64,000 nt of DNA, from the NCBI GenBank assembly GCA_963666475.2, contig CAXXJM010000001.1, forward strand, positions 1,798,001 to 1,862,000, in the 5' to 3' direction. This stretch comes from JBFHIZ01 sp963666475. Its GTDB lineage: Bacteria; Bacillota; Clostridia; Lachnospirales; Lachnospiraceae. Under the pieces are notes generated by a model. That model had not been told where the DNA came from and searched no databases. It was given only the letters and a program-made list of their open reading frames with translations. This document shows, piece by piece, positions 34,859-44,815 of the stretch (positions are counted from its first letter, which is position 1; each line of letters begins with the position of its first letter). The position numbers and the translations under genes were made by a program.

Positions 34859-36130
34859 TTATAGCACTTTATTTCCTGCAACAAATTTACTCGTGATATG
34901 TATTTCCGTTCCTAGATATATCAAACGCTCTACTCTCTCTTTTACGGACATTTCTTTCATTGTAGTAAGCTCTGCATCATCGATAACAATCGCATCCACT
35001 TCATATCCTGCTTCAAAACTTCCCACTTTCCCAAAAAATTCGCCTCCACCCTTCGTTGCTATAAAAAGGGTTTCTTCTATGGTCAGTGGATGATACGTCG
35101 AATCAATCAATCTCCAATACATTTTCGATGACTGTATCGCATGCATCATGGCACGGAACATATTAAGTGAGGAACCTCCCGCTACATCAGTCGCCAAACC
35201 AACTTTTAGCCCATTTCCCAAGAAGCGTTTTACTGGTGCGATACCGGATGCAATATTCAAATTGGATTCCGGACAATGTGCAAGAAAAACATTCTTCTCT
35301 TTCAACAATACCTCTTCTTCGCTCTCTAGGTAGACCGTATGTGCCATGATTGTCTTGCCCTCTTGCGAAAATGCTCCAAAATCATCATATGCAGCACCAT
35401 ATGATTTGCTATTCGGACAAAGTTCATGAACCCACTGTATTTCTTCCATATTTTCTGATAAATGCGACTGGTAGTTGATTTGATATCTTTCTTTTAGTAA
35501 GGATAAGTTTTGCATCAATTCATCCGAACAGGTAGGTATGAATCTAGGTGTCAGAATGGGAGTAGTTAGTTGAAACCGTTTTGTTGCTTCTTCTATAAAA
35601 GAAATCGTTTCTTGAATGGAATCTGCTGTCTCTTCTCGTATATAATCTGGACAGTTCCGATCCATATTTACTTTCCCTACATTCGTAATCAGTCCTGTAC
35701 TCTCCAACATTTCCATTAACAGCAAGCTGGAATTTTTGTGAACAGTAGCAAAAATGCAGGCTCTGGTCGTCGGGCTTTTCTGTAAATCACGAACAAATTT
35801 TGTATATGCTTTCTTTGCATATTCTTCCTGTTCGTAGTTCTTCTCTTCAGGAAAGGTGTAACTTTCTAGCCAATCTAATAACTCCAAATCCATACCGGTT
35901 CCTACATAGGAATACTGTGGTGCATGCAAATGCAAGTCTATCATACCCGGAAGAATCAACTGACCGGAATAATCATAGAGATGCATCTCCCGTTGCTTTT
36001 CTGTCAGTTCTTTTACGATCCCCTGACTGATTCCATCGATACAAATTAAAAATCCTTCTTCGATTTTGAGTTCATTTTTTGAAATTGAATATAAAAAAGT
36101 GCCTTTCATGGCAAATGTTTTTTGTGTCAT
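34859..36130 (-). CDS. guaD: Guanine deaminase
   Basis: About 423 residues. The GuaD hallmark PGMIDLHLHAPQY is followed by NVGKVNMDRNCPDY, YQSHLSEN, MAHTVYL and GLATDVAGGSS, all zinc or substrate residues of guanine deaminase, which converts guanine to xanthine and ammonia. An ATG exists 12 bases upstream, but ATG 36130 has GAGG six bases before it and is preferred. It is the first gene of the long purine/Moco operon and so supplies xanthine to the hydroxylases. Confidence 0.93.
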   Translation of the reverse strand: MTQKTFAMKGTFLYSISKNELKIEEGFLICIDGISQGIVKELTEKQREMHLYDYSGQLILPGMIDLHLHAPQYSYVGTGMDLELLDWLESYTFPEEKNYEQEEYAKKAYTKFVRDLQKSPTTRACIFATVHKNSSLLLMEMLESTGLITNVGKVNMDRNCPDYIREETADSIQETISFIEEATKRFQLTTPILTPRFIPTCSDELMQNLSLLKERYQINYQSHLSENMEEIQWVHELCPNSKSYGAAYDDFGAFSQEGKTIMAHTVYLESEEEVLLKEKNVFLAHCPESNLNIASGIAPVKRFLGNGLKVGLATDVAGGSSLNMFRAMMHAIQSSKMYWRLIDSTYHPLTIEETLFIATKGGGEFFGKVGSFEAGYEVDAIVIDDAELTTMKEMSVKERVERLIYLGTEIHITSKFVAGNKVL

Positions 36131-36237
36131 CTGATTCCTCATTTCTGCTTTTATTTCCAGTCAAACACAATTTCGTTATTGCCGCAGCGCGATCCTTGTG
36201 GAGCGTTTTTATTGTATAGGAAAAACTTTCCTTGTAA

Positions 36238-36273
36238 TAAAAAAGGGCACAACACCGTCTTGTGTCATGCCCC
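36238..36273 (-). terminator. Hairpin-T run in the guaD leader
   Basis: On the minus strand GGGCATGACAC pairs with GTGTTGTGCCC (11 pairs, two G-U) around a six-base loop and is followed by six T. It lies between the promoter at 36307-36335 and guaD, so it is either an attenuator of this operon or the terminator of the MFS transcript read from above. Confidence 0.8.
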
Positions 36274-36306
36274 ATTGCATTTATTTTAGTAAATAGGTTT
36301 TTCTTA

Positions 36307-36354
36307 ACTATACCATAAATAAAACGCAAGTCAATAATTTATTGATTAATCAAT
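36307..36354 (-). promoter_or_regulatory. Promoter and palindromic operator upstream of guaD
   Basis: On the minus strand a -35 of TTGACT (36329-36334; ATTGAC one base earlier gives 17-base spacing) precedes TATAGT (36307-36312). Just upstream of the -35 is the perfect palindrome ATTGATTAATCAAT (36341-36354), a plausible TetR site. Confidence 0.65.
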
Positions 36355-36411
36355 CAAATTTTTTTTGGTGATGATTTTCGATTTTAGTAAGGTTCTAGAG
36401 CTTTCCACATC

Positions 36412-37566
36412 CTACTGTTTTATTTTTACAAGACCAAGTGTAAACACAAATAGTATGGCTGCTCCTACAATTGCAATGTAATATGGAGCCTGTATCATTT
36501 GCAAATGGAAAACATTTACAAAAAAATCGATAATGATCGGAGATAAGAATTGTCCTAAGAACAAAAAGGCACTCATAACAGACATCGCTGATGCCATTTT
36601 ATTCCGAGGTATATGATGTGATATCTGTGAATTTATGATTGGAACAAATAGTCCAAGTCCAGCTCCAATGCAGATCAATCCGATCACGGTAGCTGGTACA
36701 CTTGCCAGAAGACTTTCAAGTACGTATCCAACAATAATTGAGACAATTCCTATATATGGTGTCAGCTTCTTAAACACCGAAAGAATTTTTGCTAAGGTCA
36801 AACCAATCACAAAAGCAGTTAAATTTTGTACAGACATTATCAGTCCAATCATGGATGTTGCAACTAACTCTGTTTTACTTAATATCATCGAAAAATTAGA
36901 TGGCAATGCATAAAAAACTATCATTAATAGAAAAGATGATATTGCATACGGCAAAATAATTTTCAATTCTTTGCCAGAAATACTCGTTATTCCTTTCTTA
37001 TCTCGATCCGTTGTGTCATGAAGTTCAATGTTTGGAAGATTCTTCAAAATCATAAAAAATACAATAAATCCAAGGAGATAAATCAAAAAGCTATATCTCC
37101 AGTTCATCGCAACTAATACTCCCGATAAAGAGGTTGCAATAATCCCTCCCAAATTGTTCATTGCAGAAGAATAGCCCATAAGTTTTTCTTGCTCACTATC
37201 TTCAAACAGGATCGACAATAACGCAGTCGAAAGTGGCATAATCAAGCCTACCCCAATTCCTAATAAAATACGGAAGAACAAAATCACATAAATGTCATTT
37301 ACCAGTCCTGCACATGCCCCTCCTAACGTATATAATATTAGTCCCATGATTATGATCGTCTTTGGTTTCCATTTTGTAATAATCACACTAAACACCACAG
37401 ACGTCAAAATAATCATCAATGCTGGGAGAGTAATAATCAACTTGATCAGTGTCTGTGATACATCATAAAAGTTTGCTGAAATTGTTCCTAATGCAGGTGC
37501 AACAGCAGCTCCGGCCATAACCGTAAGCAGCGAAAGTGAAAGCACACTGGTTTTTAATTTATTCAT
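36412..37566 (-). CDS. MFS drug/metabolite efflux transporter
   Basis: A 384-residue major facilitator with about 12 membrane segments, loop 2-3 motif (VFSVIITKWKPKTIIIMGL) and RILLGIGVGLIMPLSTALL in helix 4, as in Bmr-like antiporters. The start codon adjoins the stop of the MarR gene, so the pair is co-transcribed, typical for a self-regulated efflux module. The substrate is unknown. Confidence 0.87.
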   Translation of the reverse strand: MNKLKTSVLSLSLLTVMAGAAVAPALGTISANFYDVSQTLIKLIITLPALMIILTSVVFSVIITKWKPKTIIIMGLILYTLGGACAGLVNDIYVILFFRILLGIGVGLIMPLSTALLSILFEDSEQEKLMGYSSAMNNLGGIIATSLSGVLVAMNWRYSFLIYLLGFIVFFMILKNLPNIELHDTTDRDKKGITSISGKELKIILPYAISSFLLMIVFYALPSNFSMILSKTELVATSMIGLIMSVQNLTAFVIGLTLAKILSVFKKLTPYIGIVSIIVGYVLESLLASVPATVIGLICIGAGLGLFVPIINSQISHHIPRNKMASAMSVMSAFLFLGQFLSPIIIDFFVNVFHLQMIQAPYYIAIVGAAILFVFTLGLVKIKQ

Positions 37567-38004
37567 TTATAGTACTCCTTTGTTCTTTTTTACATTTTCG
37601 GACATCTTGATTAGGGAATTATAGATTCTTTCATATTCTTCTTCCTCCATTCCCTCTGTTAAAATCTTTGTCCAGTGATCTAACTTTTCAATCAATATTG
37701 GTTGGATTTCCTTACCTTTATCCGTCAAACCTACAATCATGGCACGTTTATCCACCTCGTCTTTTTTTCTTGTAATAAATCCCTTCTTTTCTAAAGTTTT
37801 CATGACTCTGGTTGTAAGTGCAGGATCAATCGACAGAGCTTCTGTAAAAGTAGCCTGGTTGACTCCTTCATCTTTTCCAATCACAGCAAGATAAATATAT
37901 TCGGATGAATTGATATCATACGGTTTCATTTCATGATTAATATATATCTGAAACTTACGGTGGATAAATGATATCCATTTTCCTATTGAATCTTTCTTTT
38001 TCAT
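37567..38004 (-). CDS. MarR-family regulator
   Basis: About 145 residues with a winged helix (NQATFTEALSIDPALTTRVM, then a wing with KKGFITRKKDEVDKR). A longer frame reaching 38040 exists, but ATG 38004 has a perfect GGAGGTG site upstream and the extension would run over the operator. It likely represses itself and the MFS gene through the palindromes at 38024-38070 and releases DNA on binding a small molecule. Confidence 0.9.
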   Translation of the reverse strand: MKKKDSIGKWISFIHRKFQIYINHEMKPYDINSSEYIYLAVIGKDEGVNQATFTEALSIDPALTTRVMKTLEKKGFITRKKDEVDKRAMIVGLTDKGKEIQPILIEKLDHWTKILTEGMEEEEYERIYNSLIKMSENVKKNKGVL

Positions 38005-38023
38005 AAGCACCTCCACATAAATA

Positions 38024-38070
38024 TTTGACAAGTCAAACATATTCTAACAGTATTTATTTGACTTGTCAAA
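38024..38070 (-). promoter_or_regulatory. MarR promoter with two operators
   Basis: On the minus strand TTGACA (38064-38069) and TAGAAT (38041-38046) are 17 bases apart. Two near-identical palindromes, TTTGACTTGTCAAA (38057-38070, over the -35) and TTTGACAAGTCAAA (38024-38037, over the start site), are centred 33 bases apart. Confidence 0.85.
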
Positions 38071-38452
38071 TAAATCGAAAATACATATAAAAAAAAGCGT
38101 TTAGAATATATTCTTAACACTTGCTTCAATCCATAGTCCTTGTATATACGTTCCAGCTTTGTTTTATTAAAATGTATAATTCCACTAATCATAACCTACC
38201 AACAGCATGTCCCGATCAATATACCAATTACAAGTGAACGTATGCGACATACGAGTACTGTTATCGATTTAAGCTTGTGAACTCGAGCAAAATCTTTGTC
38301 AATGCGATGCATGTCAAAGCAAGAACGGATAACAAAAAAATGCAAAAGTGAATTGCACTCCAAGAAACCTTATTCTATAAAGAAATCACCGAGGATGGAC
38401 CCTGGAAATGGCATATAAGTCGATTAAATTTTGCGCTTAAATGTCGGTATCT
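38071..38452. other. Non-coding stretch between MarR promoter and IS cluster
   Basis: No convincing gene. Short frames exist on both strands, including a 63-codon minus-strand frame ending at 38001, but none has a ribosome site or a recognised motif. A plus-strand frame with an EITEDGPWKW stretch runs into the IS at 38453 and may be the broken end of a lost gene. Confidence 0.5.
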
Positions 38453-38552
38453 AAAGTGTACCCTTTGTCAAGGACAATTTGATTTTTTTCATTATTAGTC
38501 CTGTTAAAGTATATATAGGAACTGCTGGTAGACTTGCCAGCAGCACTATATG

Positions 38553-39509
38553 CTAGTTGCTTCCTTTGGCTTTAGGAATCGTCAAAGGATAAATATCCGT
38601 AGTAAGGTATCTATAGTATTCAGTTGGAGCAAGTTTCGCAAGATCCCACTGATACCTTTCGTTGTTATAATAGCTTGTCCAATCATTGATGACTTGATAA
38701 ATTTCATGAAAACTAGTACACCAAGATATGTTGATTTCATCTTTCATGTGTCCAAAGAAAGATTCCTGAGGGGAATTATCCCAGCAGTTAGCTCTCCTTG
38801 ACATAGATTGACGTAAGCTTTCATCTTTAACTAATTGAATAAATTTAATGCTCGTATAATGCACACCTTGATCGCTGTGAATGAGCGTTTCAGTGGTTAA
38901 CGAAACTCCATGCTCTGTAATAAGCTGGTTAACTGTCTCAAGAACAAAATCAATTTCTAAAGAAGTACTTAGTTTCCAAGACAATAGTTCCTTTGTACAA
39001 GCATCGATTATAGTAGACATATAGCATCTTGGCGCTTTGTTATTAATGATGTATGTAATATCTGTTAAGAGAACCTTTCGAGGGCCTCGTGTTTCAAACT
39101 CGCGATTTAATAAGTTTGGAGCAACATTTGAAGTCGCTAAAGCCTTGGCCATTCGTCTATATGGATTTGCTTTCCTAATCGGACAGAATAAGCCGTATTT
39201 TTTCATCAAACGCCTGATTTTCTTGATATTCATAATAACAGGTGGATTCATATGGAGTAGACGCATGTAAATTCCACGAGCACCTTTGTTATAACCTTTA
39301 TATTGATATGCTAGTAAAATGATTTCGAAGTCTTGTCGATCTTGTTTTTCTCGTTGAAGCCTAATTTCTTCAGTAGCAATGTAATGATAGTAGCCAGAGC
39401 GTGAAACACCTGCGTTTTTACATAACCAGGTGATATTTAACAAGTTACCTTCTTGCGCCAACATTTCATTAATTATTTGGTACTTTGTATGAGCAGGAAC
39501 AGATATCAT
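38553..39509 (-). CDS. IS3-type DDE transposase (OrfB), copy A
   Basis: A 318-residue integrase-core transposase: HTH_21-like start (CKNAGVSRSGYYHYI), then the DDE core with LLTDITYI, HSDQGVHYTS and SPQESFFGHMKDE. It overlaps OrfA by four bases (ATGA). Identical in protein to the copy at 43859-44815. Confidence 0.92.
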   Translation of the reverse strand: MISVPAHTKYQIINEMLAQEGNLLNITWLCKNAGVSRSGYYHYIATEEIRLQREKQDRQDFEIILLAYQYKGYNKGARGIYMRLLHMNPPVIMNIKKIRRLMKKYGLFCPIRKANPYRRMAKALATSNVAPNLLNREFETRGPRKVLLTDITYIINNKAPRCYMSTIIDACTKELLSWKLSTSLEIDFVLETVNQLITEHGVSLTTETLIHSDQGVHYTSIKFIQLVKDESLRQSMSRRANCWDNSPQESFFGHMKDEINISWCTSFHEIYQVINDWTSYYNNERYQWDLAKLAPTEYYRYLTTDIYPLTIPKAKGSN

Positions 39510-39907
39510 TCCTTGCCCTCCTGGCCTAAAGATACAATTTTTTTTAAAAAGGATATCTCTTGATCTTTATATGCTAGTTGTTGTTCCAATACCTTTATTT
39601 TAGCTTCAGGCGTCATAAAGCCATTCATGGTACCTTGATATGTTTCAAGATCCCTAAAGCCATTTCCGGCTTTTACTTCGTTACGTATCATGCCTTTTAA
39701 GCCGCTTATTCTGACATCGCCTAGGATATCAGGATCTATACCGAGATTAATAACGATATCACGAGGTTTTTGACCTGTAATAAATGCGTCCCAGAATTCT
39801 TTCTTAAACTGGGCAGAAAAATGAACTATAGTAGGCGATACATCTAATACATAGTTACTTGCACGAAGATGATTCATTTCTTCTTCTGTGAACTTCTTTT
39901 TTGCCAT
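39506..39907 (-). CDS. IS-encoded HTH protein (OrfA), copy A
   Basis: A 133-residue DNA-binding partner of the IS3-type transposase, with a helix-turn-helix region (QKPRDIVINLGIDPDILG) and a C-terminal leucine-rich coiled coil (KVLEQQLAYKDQEISFLKK). Identical to the protein at 43461-43862. Confidence 0.85.
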   Translation of the reverse strand: MAKKKFTEEEMNHLRASNYVLDVSPTIVHFSAQFKKEFWDAFITGQKPRDIVINLGIDPDILGDVRISGLKGMIRNEVKAGNGFRDLETYQGTMNGFMTPEAKIKVLEQQLAYKDQEISFLKKIVSLGQEGKE

Positions 39908-40104
39908 AAGGTTTCCTCCAATGCACTTGATATAATTTTACTTCATATCAGGACTGGTGACAAACCTAATTGTCTAAAGAAGAGGGATTAAAAAATCCAC
40001 TTGTATCAATACAAGGATTTCAGAAAACTGAGGTGTCCAAGTATAAGGTTTTAAAAAACCCTAACTGTCTAGTCTATAGGGTACATTTTAATCAAAGCCA
40101 AAAG

Positions 40105-40148
40105 AAAAGCCCCAACAACCGCGTAAATACGCCATTCTTGGGGCTTTT
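40105..40148. terminator. Hairpin upstream of IS256-type transposase
   Basis: AAAAGCCCCAA (40105-40115) pairs perfectly with TTGGGGCTTTT (40138-40148) and is followed on the plus strand by TTC; A/T runs on both sides allow termination either way. It may shield the transposase from outside transcription. Confidence 0.65.
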
Positions 40149-40230
40149 TCGAGTATGTGAAAGTTTTTCTGTAAATAGTAAATATAAAGGTCTTCTATGA
40201 TAAAATAAAAATCATAGGAGGCCTATTATT

Positions 40231-41511
40231 ATGGCAAGAGAAAAGAAAAAAGTACACAAGGTACAAATGACAGAAGGAAAAAGAAACATCATCCATCAAT
40301 TACTTGAAGAATACGACATTGAATCCGCCGAGGATATTCAAGATGTACTAAAAGATTTACTTGGTGGAACAATCAAAGAAATGATGGAAGTCGAGATGGA
40401 GGCTCATCTTGGTTATGAAAGATCAGAACGATCAAACAATGAAGATTCTAGGAATGGCTATAACGCAAAGCAAGTAAATAGTCGTTATGGAACAATGGAA
40501 ATCGATGTACCACAGGACAGAAAATCATCTTTTAATCCATCCGTTGTCAAAAAAAGACAAAAAGATATTTCTGATATTGATCAAAAAATCATATCTATGT
40601 ATGCAAAGGGAATGACAACAAGACAAATCTCAGAGACGTTAGATGATATTTACGGTTTTGAAGCTTCTGAAGGCTTTATTTCGGACGTTACAGATAAGAT
40701 ACTTCCTCAAATAGAAGAATGGCAAAACCTTCCACTTGCAGAAGTTTATCCAGTCATTTTTATTGATGCTATTCACTATTCCGTTCGAGATAATGGGGTT
40801 ATTCGTAAGCTTGCGGCATATGTTGTCCTAGGAATTAATAAAGATGGACGAAAAGAAGTCTTAACCATTGAAGTTGGTGAAAACGAAAGTTCAAAGTATT
40901 GGTTATCGATTTTAAATGGCTTAAAAAATAGAGGGGTAAAAGATATTTTAATCTTATGCGCAGATGGATTGACTGGAATAAAAGAGGCCATTACAGCTGC
41001 ATTTCCAAAAACAGAATATCAAAGATGCATTGTACATCAACTACGAAATACGCTTAAGTATGTATCGTATCAGGACCGTAAACCATATGCAACGGATTTG
41101 AAGCGGATTTATCAGGCTCCAACAGAAGAAAAGGCAAGAGAAGCTTTGGACTATGTAAGTGAAAAATGGGAGCTAAAATATCCAAATTCAATGAAAAGTT
41201 GGCGTACAATCTGGGATGCGATATCTCCAATTTTCAAATTCTCTGTTGCAGTGCGAAAGGTAATCTATACGACAAATGCAATCGAAAGTTTAAATGCAAC
41301 CTATCGCAAGCTTAACCGTCAGAGAAGTGTTTTTCCAAGTAGTACGGCGTTAATGAAAGCATTATATCTATCTACATTTGAAGCTACAAAAAATGGAATT
41401 TATCGCTTAGAAACTGGGGACAAGTGTTTGGCGAACTCAGCATCATGTACGAGGGTAGAATTTAAAAAATCATATAAATTTAGGAGGGCGAAAAACGCCT
41501 TTACTTGGTAA
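40231..41511 (+). pseudogene. IS256-family transposase with C-terminal frameshift
   Basis: 426 codons of an IS256-type transposase. The catalytic core is present: FIDAIHYSVRDNG, CADGLTGIKEA and TTNAIESLNATYRKLNRQR. After the A6 run at 41388-41393 the frame changes and gives an unrelated tail. In the -1 frame the sequence continues with the family C-terminus (KKWNLSLRNWGQVF and SIMYEGRI) and stops at 41463-41465. So one A is missing, or the A_AAA_AAT heptamer there is read with a slip. The element's right end is cut by the IS66 end at 41508. Confidence 0.88.
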
Positions 41512-41560
41512 ACGCTACAAAGCGAGTACCTTTACAAATATAAGGCCATGATTCATGGCC

Positions 41561-43195
41561 CTATGATTTTTGTGGTTTTCTTATATTATCCGGAAGCTTG
41601 TCTGACCAAGGTAACAGATCATCAATACATGTTCGGTCCGTTTCTTCCATGTGTTTTGGCAGTTCCGTTAGTAGATATTCAAAGTATTCGTATGGTTTTA
41701 AGTTGTTTGCTTTTGCGGTCTCTGCAATGCTATAGATCATAGCGGAACTACTGGCTCCTCGTATGGTATCAATGACTTGCCAGTTCTTCTTTCCAATACA
41801 AAATCCTCGGATTGCGCGTTCACTTGCATTGTTATCGATTGGAACGTCTCCATTTGTTAGAAACACATGTAAGTAGGATTCCTGATTTAAAATGTATCGA
41901 AAGGCATCCCGAAGTTTTCCACTACCTGGGACTTTTGGTTCCTGCATTTTTAAGTACAAAAATAAGGCATCAACCAAAGGCTTTACAACCAACTGTCGCT
42001 GCGTCAATCGATCCTTAGAGGAGAGTTCTTTCAACTTTCCTTCCTCTCGGTAAATCGCCTGAATCTGCTTCATGACTAGATGTGCCATCGATTCTTTTCG
42101 GGTCTCTTTTGGGATGACTTTTTCCGCTTCATCGAATCGCCGTCTGGCATGTACCCAACACCCAGCAATGGTAAGATCTTCCAGCTCTTTTTCTACGGTG
42201 TGGTAGACCTGGTAACCATCGGTTACACAGATTCCAGAATACTCCTTTAGAAATGTTCTTGGATGCGCTGCATTTCTTGTTTTTTGATACTCATATAAGA
42301 CGATCTGCTTCTCGGTATACATGTGACCAGATCGATACACCCACATATAGCTTTTGCTTCCGGCTTTTCGACCGTCTCGGTTTACGAGAACGGGAGTTTC
42401 ATCTGCTTGTATGACCGGATACAGGAAAAGCTTTTCGTGAAGGCGATCGTATAGAATACCGAGATATTCTTCTGCTAAACGAATCATCCAGTTCGCCATG
42501 TTCTTTCGGCTAATGGCAAGTCCATACCGTTCAAACTCTTGCTCTAATCGATAAAGTGGTACGGCATTTACATACTTTCCATTCATGATGGCAGCACCTA
42601 AGGATGCAGAGACTGGACTTCCATGCAAGAGGCTTCTTGGATGGTTTGCTTTGATCATATGACCGTCCACCTTACTTGCATAGACTCCGATATGATACTC
42701 ATTGACCTCCACACAAGCAGGAATGAAATGATAACGTTTCGAAATTGCATCTGGAAGTTGTTTCCATCCGTTTACACCAAACTCCGTTTGTAATTCTTCT
42801 TCTGATAGATAATGATCGATTCGATTAACCTTAAGTGCAGATAAATCAGCTTCCTTTTTACCGACTTGCTTTTTTCGTTTCTCAGGCGACAGTTCCAAAT
42901 CTCCTGGTTCCGGAGCATCTAGATCACATACAGCTTCGGCTTCATTAAAGAATACGATGTTTCCATCGACTTCCAGAAATCGAATCTGACTGGCGTCATC
43001 CATCTTTTCCGAAGATTTTCCAAAGCGATGATCATTTGCAAGTACGAGCTGTTCCATCACAAGCTGCATTTTATCATTTAACGCCTTTGTTTCATTGGTC
43101 AGTGTTTCGACTTGGTCTTGCAGACCAAGAAACAGAGAAATCAAAAGCGATGGATCTAACGTATGTAGTTGTTCCTCCGTATATTTAAATGCCAT
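41561..43195 (-). CDS. IS66 transposase TnpC
   Basis: A full-length 544-residue IS66 transposase: N-terminal leucine-zipper-like stretch (about 25-60), zinc-finger-like region, and DDE core with QADETPV (near 265), CVTDGYQVY, AGCWVHARRRFDEA and IDNNASERAIRGFCIGKKNW. Apparently intact, though its element has lost tnpA. Confidence 0.93.
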   Translation of the reverse strand: MAFKYTEEQLHTLDPSLLISLFLGLQDQVETLTNETKALNDKMQLVMEQLVLANDHRFGKSSEKMDDASQIRFLEVDGNIVFFNEAEAVCDLDAPEPGDLELSPEKRKKQVGKKEADLSALKVNRIDHYLSEEELQTEFGVNGWKQLPDAISKRYHFIPACVEVNEYHIGVYASKVDGHMIKANHPRSLLHGSPVSASLGAAIMNGKYVNAVPLYRLEQEFERYGLAISRKNMANWMIRLAEEYLGILYDRLHEKLFLYPVIQADETPVLVNRDGRKAGSKSYMWVYRSGHMYTEKQIVLYEYQKTRNAAHPRTFLKEYSGICVTDGYQVYHTVEKELEDLTIAGCWVHARRRFDEAEKVIPKETRKESMAHLVMKQIQAIYREEGKLKELSSKDRLTQRQLVVKPLVDALFLYLKMQEPKVPGSGKLRDAFRYILNQESYLHVFLTNGDVPIDNNASERAIRGFCIGKKNWQVIDTIRGASSSAMIYSIAETAKANNLKPYEYFEYLLTELPKHMEETDRTCIDDLLPWSDKLPDNIRKPQKS

Positions 43196-43460
43196 ATCAA
43201 AACTCCTTTTATTCGTTTTGATTATAGCAGAAAAGCCTAGTTTAAGCGAACTTTTAGGTGTTTATGATTCGTCATTTTAAAATGTACCCTATAGACTAGA
43301 CAGTTAGGGTTTTTTAAAACCTTATACTTGGACACCTCAGTTTTCTGAAATCCTTGTATTGATACAAGTGGATTTTTTAATCCCTCTTCTTTAGACAATT
43401 AGGTTTGTCACCAGTCCTGATATGAAGTAAAATTATATCAAGTGCATTGGAGGAAACCTT

Positions 43461-43862
43461 ATGGCAAAAAAGAAGTTCACAGAAGAAGAAATGAATCATC
43501 TTCGTGCAAGTAACTATGTATTAGATGTATCGCCTACTATAGTTCATTTTTCTGCCCAGTTTAAGAAAGAATTCTGGGACGCATTTATTACAGGTCAAAA
43601 ACCTCGTGATATCGTTATTAATCTCGGTATAGATCCTGATATCCTAGGCGATGTCAGAATAAGCGGCTTAAAAGGCATGATACGTAACGAAGTAAAAGCC
43701 GGAAATGGCTTTAGGGATCTTGAAACATATCAAGGTACCATGAATGGCTTTATGACGCCTGAAGCTAAAATAAAGGTATTGGAACAACAACTAGCATATA
43801 AAGATCAAGAGATATCCTTTTTAAAAAAAATTGTATCTTTAGGCCAGGAGGGCAAGGAATGA
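43461..43862 (+). CDS. IS-encoded HTH protein (OrfA), copy B
   Basis: A 133-residue protein identical to the one at 39506-39907. GGAGG lies seven bases before the ATG. Confidence 0.85.
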   Translation: MAKKKFTEEEMNHLRASNYVLDVSPTIVHFSAQFKKEFWDAFITGQKPRDIVINLGIDPDILGDVRISGLKGMIRNEVKAGNGFRDLETYQGTMNGFMTPEAKIKVLEQQLAYKDQEISFLKKIVSLGQEGKE

Positions 43863-44815
43863 TATCTGTTCCTGCTCATACAAAGTACCAAATAATTAAT
43901 GAAATGTTGGCGCAAGAAGGTAACTTGTTAAATATCACCTGGTTATGTAAAAACGCAGGTGTTTCACGCTCTGGCTACTATCATTACATTGCTACTGAAG
44001 AAATTAGGCTTCAACGAGAAAAACAAGATCGACAAGACTTCGAAATCATTTTACTAGCATATCAATATAAAGGTTATAACAAAGGTGCTCGTGGAATTTA
44101 CATGCGTCTACTCCATATGAATCCACCTGTTATTATGAATATCAAGAAAATCAGGCGTTTGATGAAAAAATACGGCTTATTCTGTCCGATTAGGAAAGCA
44201 AATCCATATAGACGAATGGCCAAGGCTTTAGCGACTTCAAATGTTGCTCCAAACTTATTAAATCGCGAGTTTGAAACACGAGGCCCTCGAAAGGTTCTCT
44301 TAACAGATATTACATACATCATTAATAACAAAGCGCCAAGATGCTATATGTCTACTATAATCGATGCTTGTACAAAGGAACTATTGTCTTGGAAACTAAG
44401 TACTTCTTTAGAAATTGATTTTGTTCTTGAGACAGTTAACCAGCTTATTACAGAGCATGGAGTTTCGTTAACCACTGAAACGCTCATTCACAGCGATCAA
44501 GGTGTGCATTATACGAGCATTAAATTTATTCAATTAGTTAAAGATGAAAGCTTACGTCAATCTATGTCAAGGAGAGCTAACTGCTGGGATAATTCCCCTC
44601 AGGAATCTTTCTTTGGACACATGAAAGATGAAATCAACATATCTTGGTGTACTAGTTTTCATGAAATTTATCAAGTCATCAATGATTGGACAAGCTATTA
44701 TAACAACGAAAGGTATCAGTGGGATCTTGCGAAACTTGCTCCAACTGAATACTATAGATACCTTACTACGGATATTTATCCTTTGACGATTCCTAAAGCC
44801 AAAGGAAGCAACTAG
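43859..44815 (+). CDS. IS3-type DDE transposase (OrfB), copy B
   Basis: A 318-residue transposase identical to the one at 38553-39509, with intact DDE motifs. It overlaps OrfA by four bases. Confidence 0.92.
   Translation: MISVPAHTKYQIINEMLAQEGNLLNITWLCKNAGVSRSGYYHYIATEEIRLQREKQDRQDFEIILLAYQYKGYNKGARGIYMRLLHMNPPVIMNIKKIRRLMKKYGLFCPIRKANPYRRMAKALATSNVAPNLLNREFETRGPRKVLLTDITYIINNKAPRCYMSTIIDACTKELLSWKLSTSLEIDFVLETVNQLITEHGVSLTTETLIHSDQGVHYTSIKFIQLVKDESLRQSMSRRANCWDNSPQESFFGHMKDEINISWCTSFHEIYQVINDWTSYYNNERYQWDLAKLAPTEYYRYLTTDIYPLTIPKAKGSN

Larger units (their letters stand above)
38453..40089 (-). mobile_element. IS3-family-like element, copy A
   Basis: About 1.64 kb, bounded by inverted ends of the form AAARTGTACCC, with an HTH gene and a DDE transposase gene overlapping by four bases. 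Outside the transposase a CTGCTGG/CCAGCAG hairpin and, at the other end, several palindromes (for example TTGTATCAATACAA) form subterminal structure. The inverted copy B (43279-44915) encodes identical proteins. No matching target duplication is visible around copy A. Confidence 0.85.

Noticed and set aside
38001..38192. Short minus-strand frame over the MarR promoter
   Set aside because: It runs across the promoter and operators, has no ribosome site and no recognised family.
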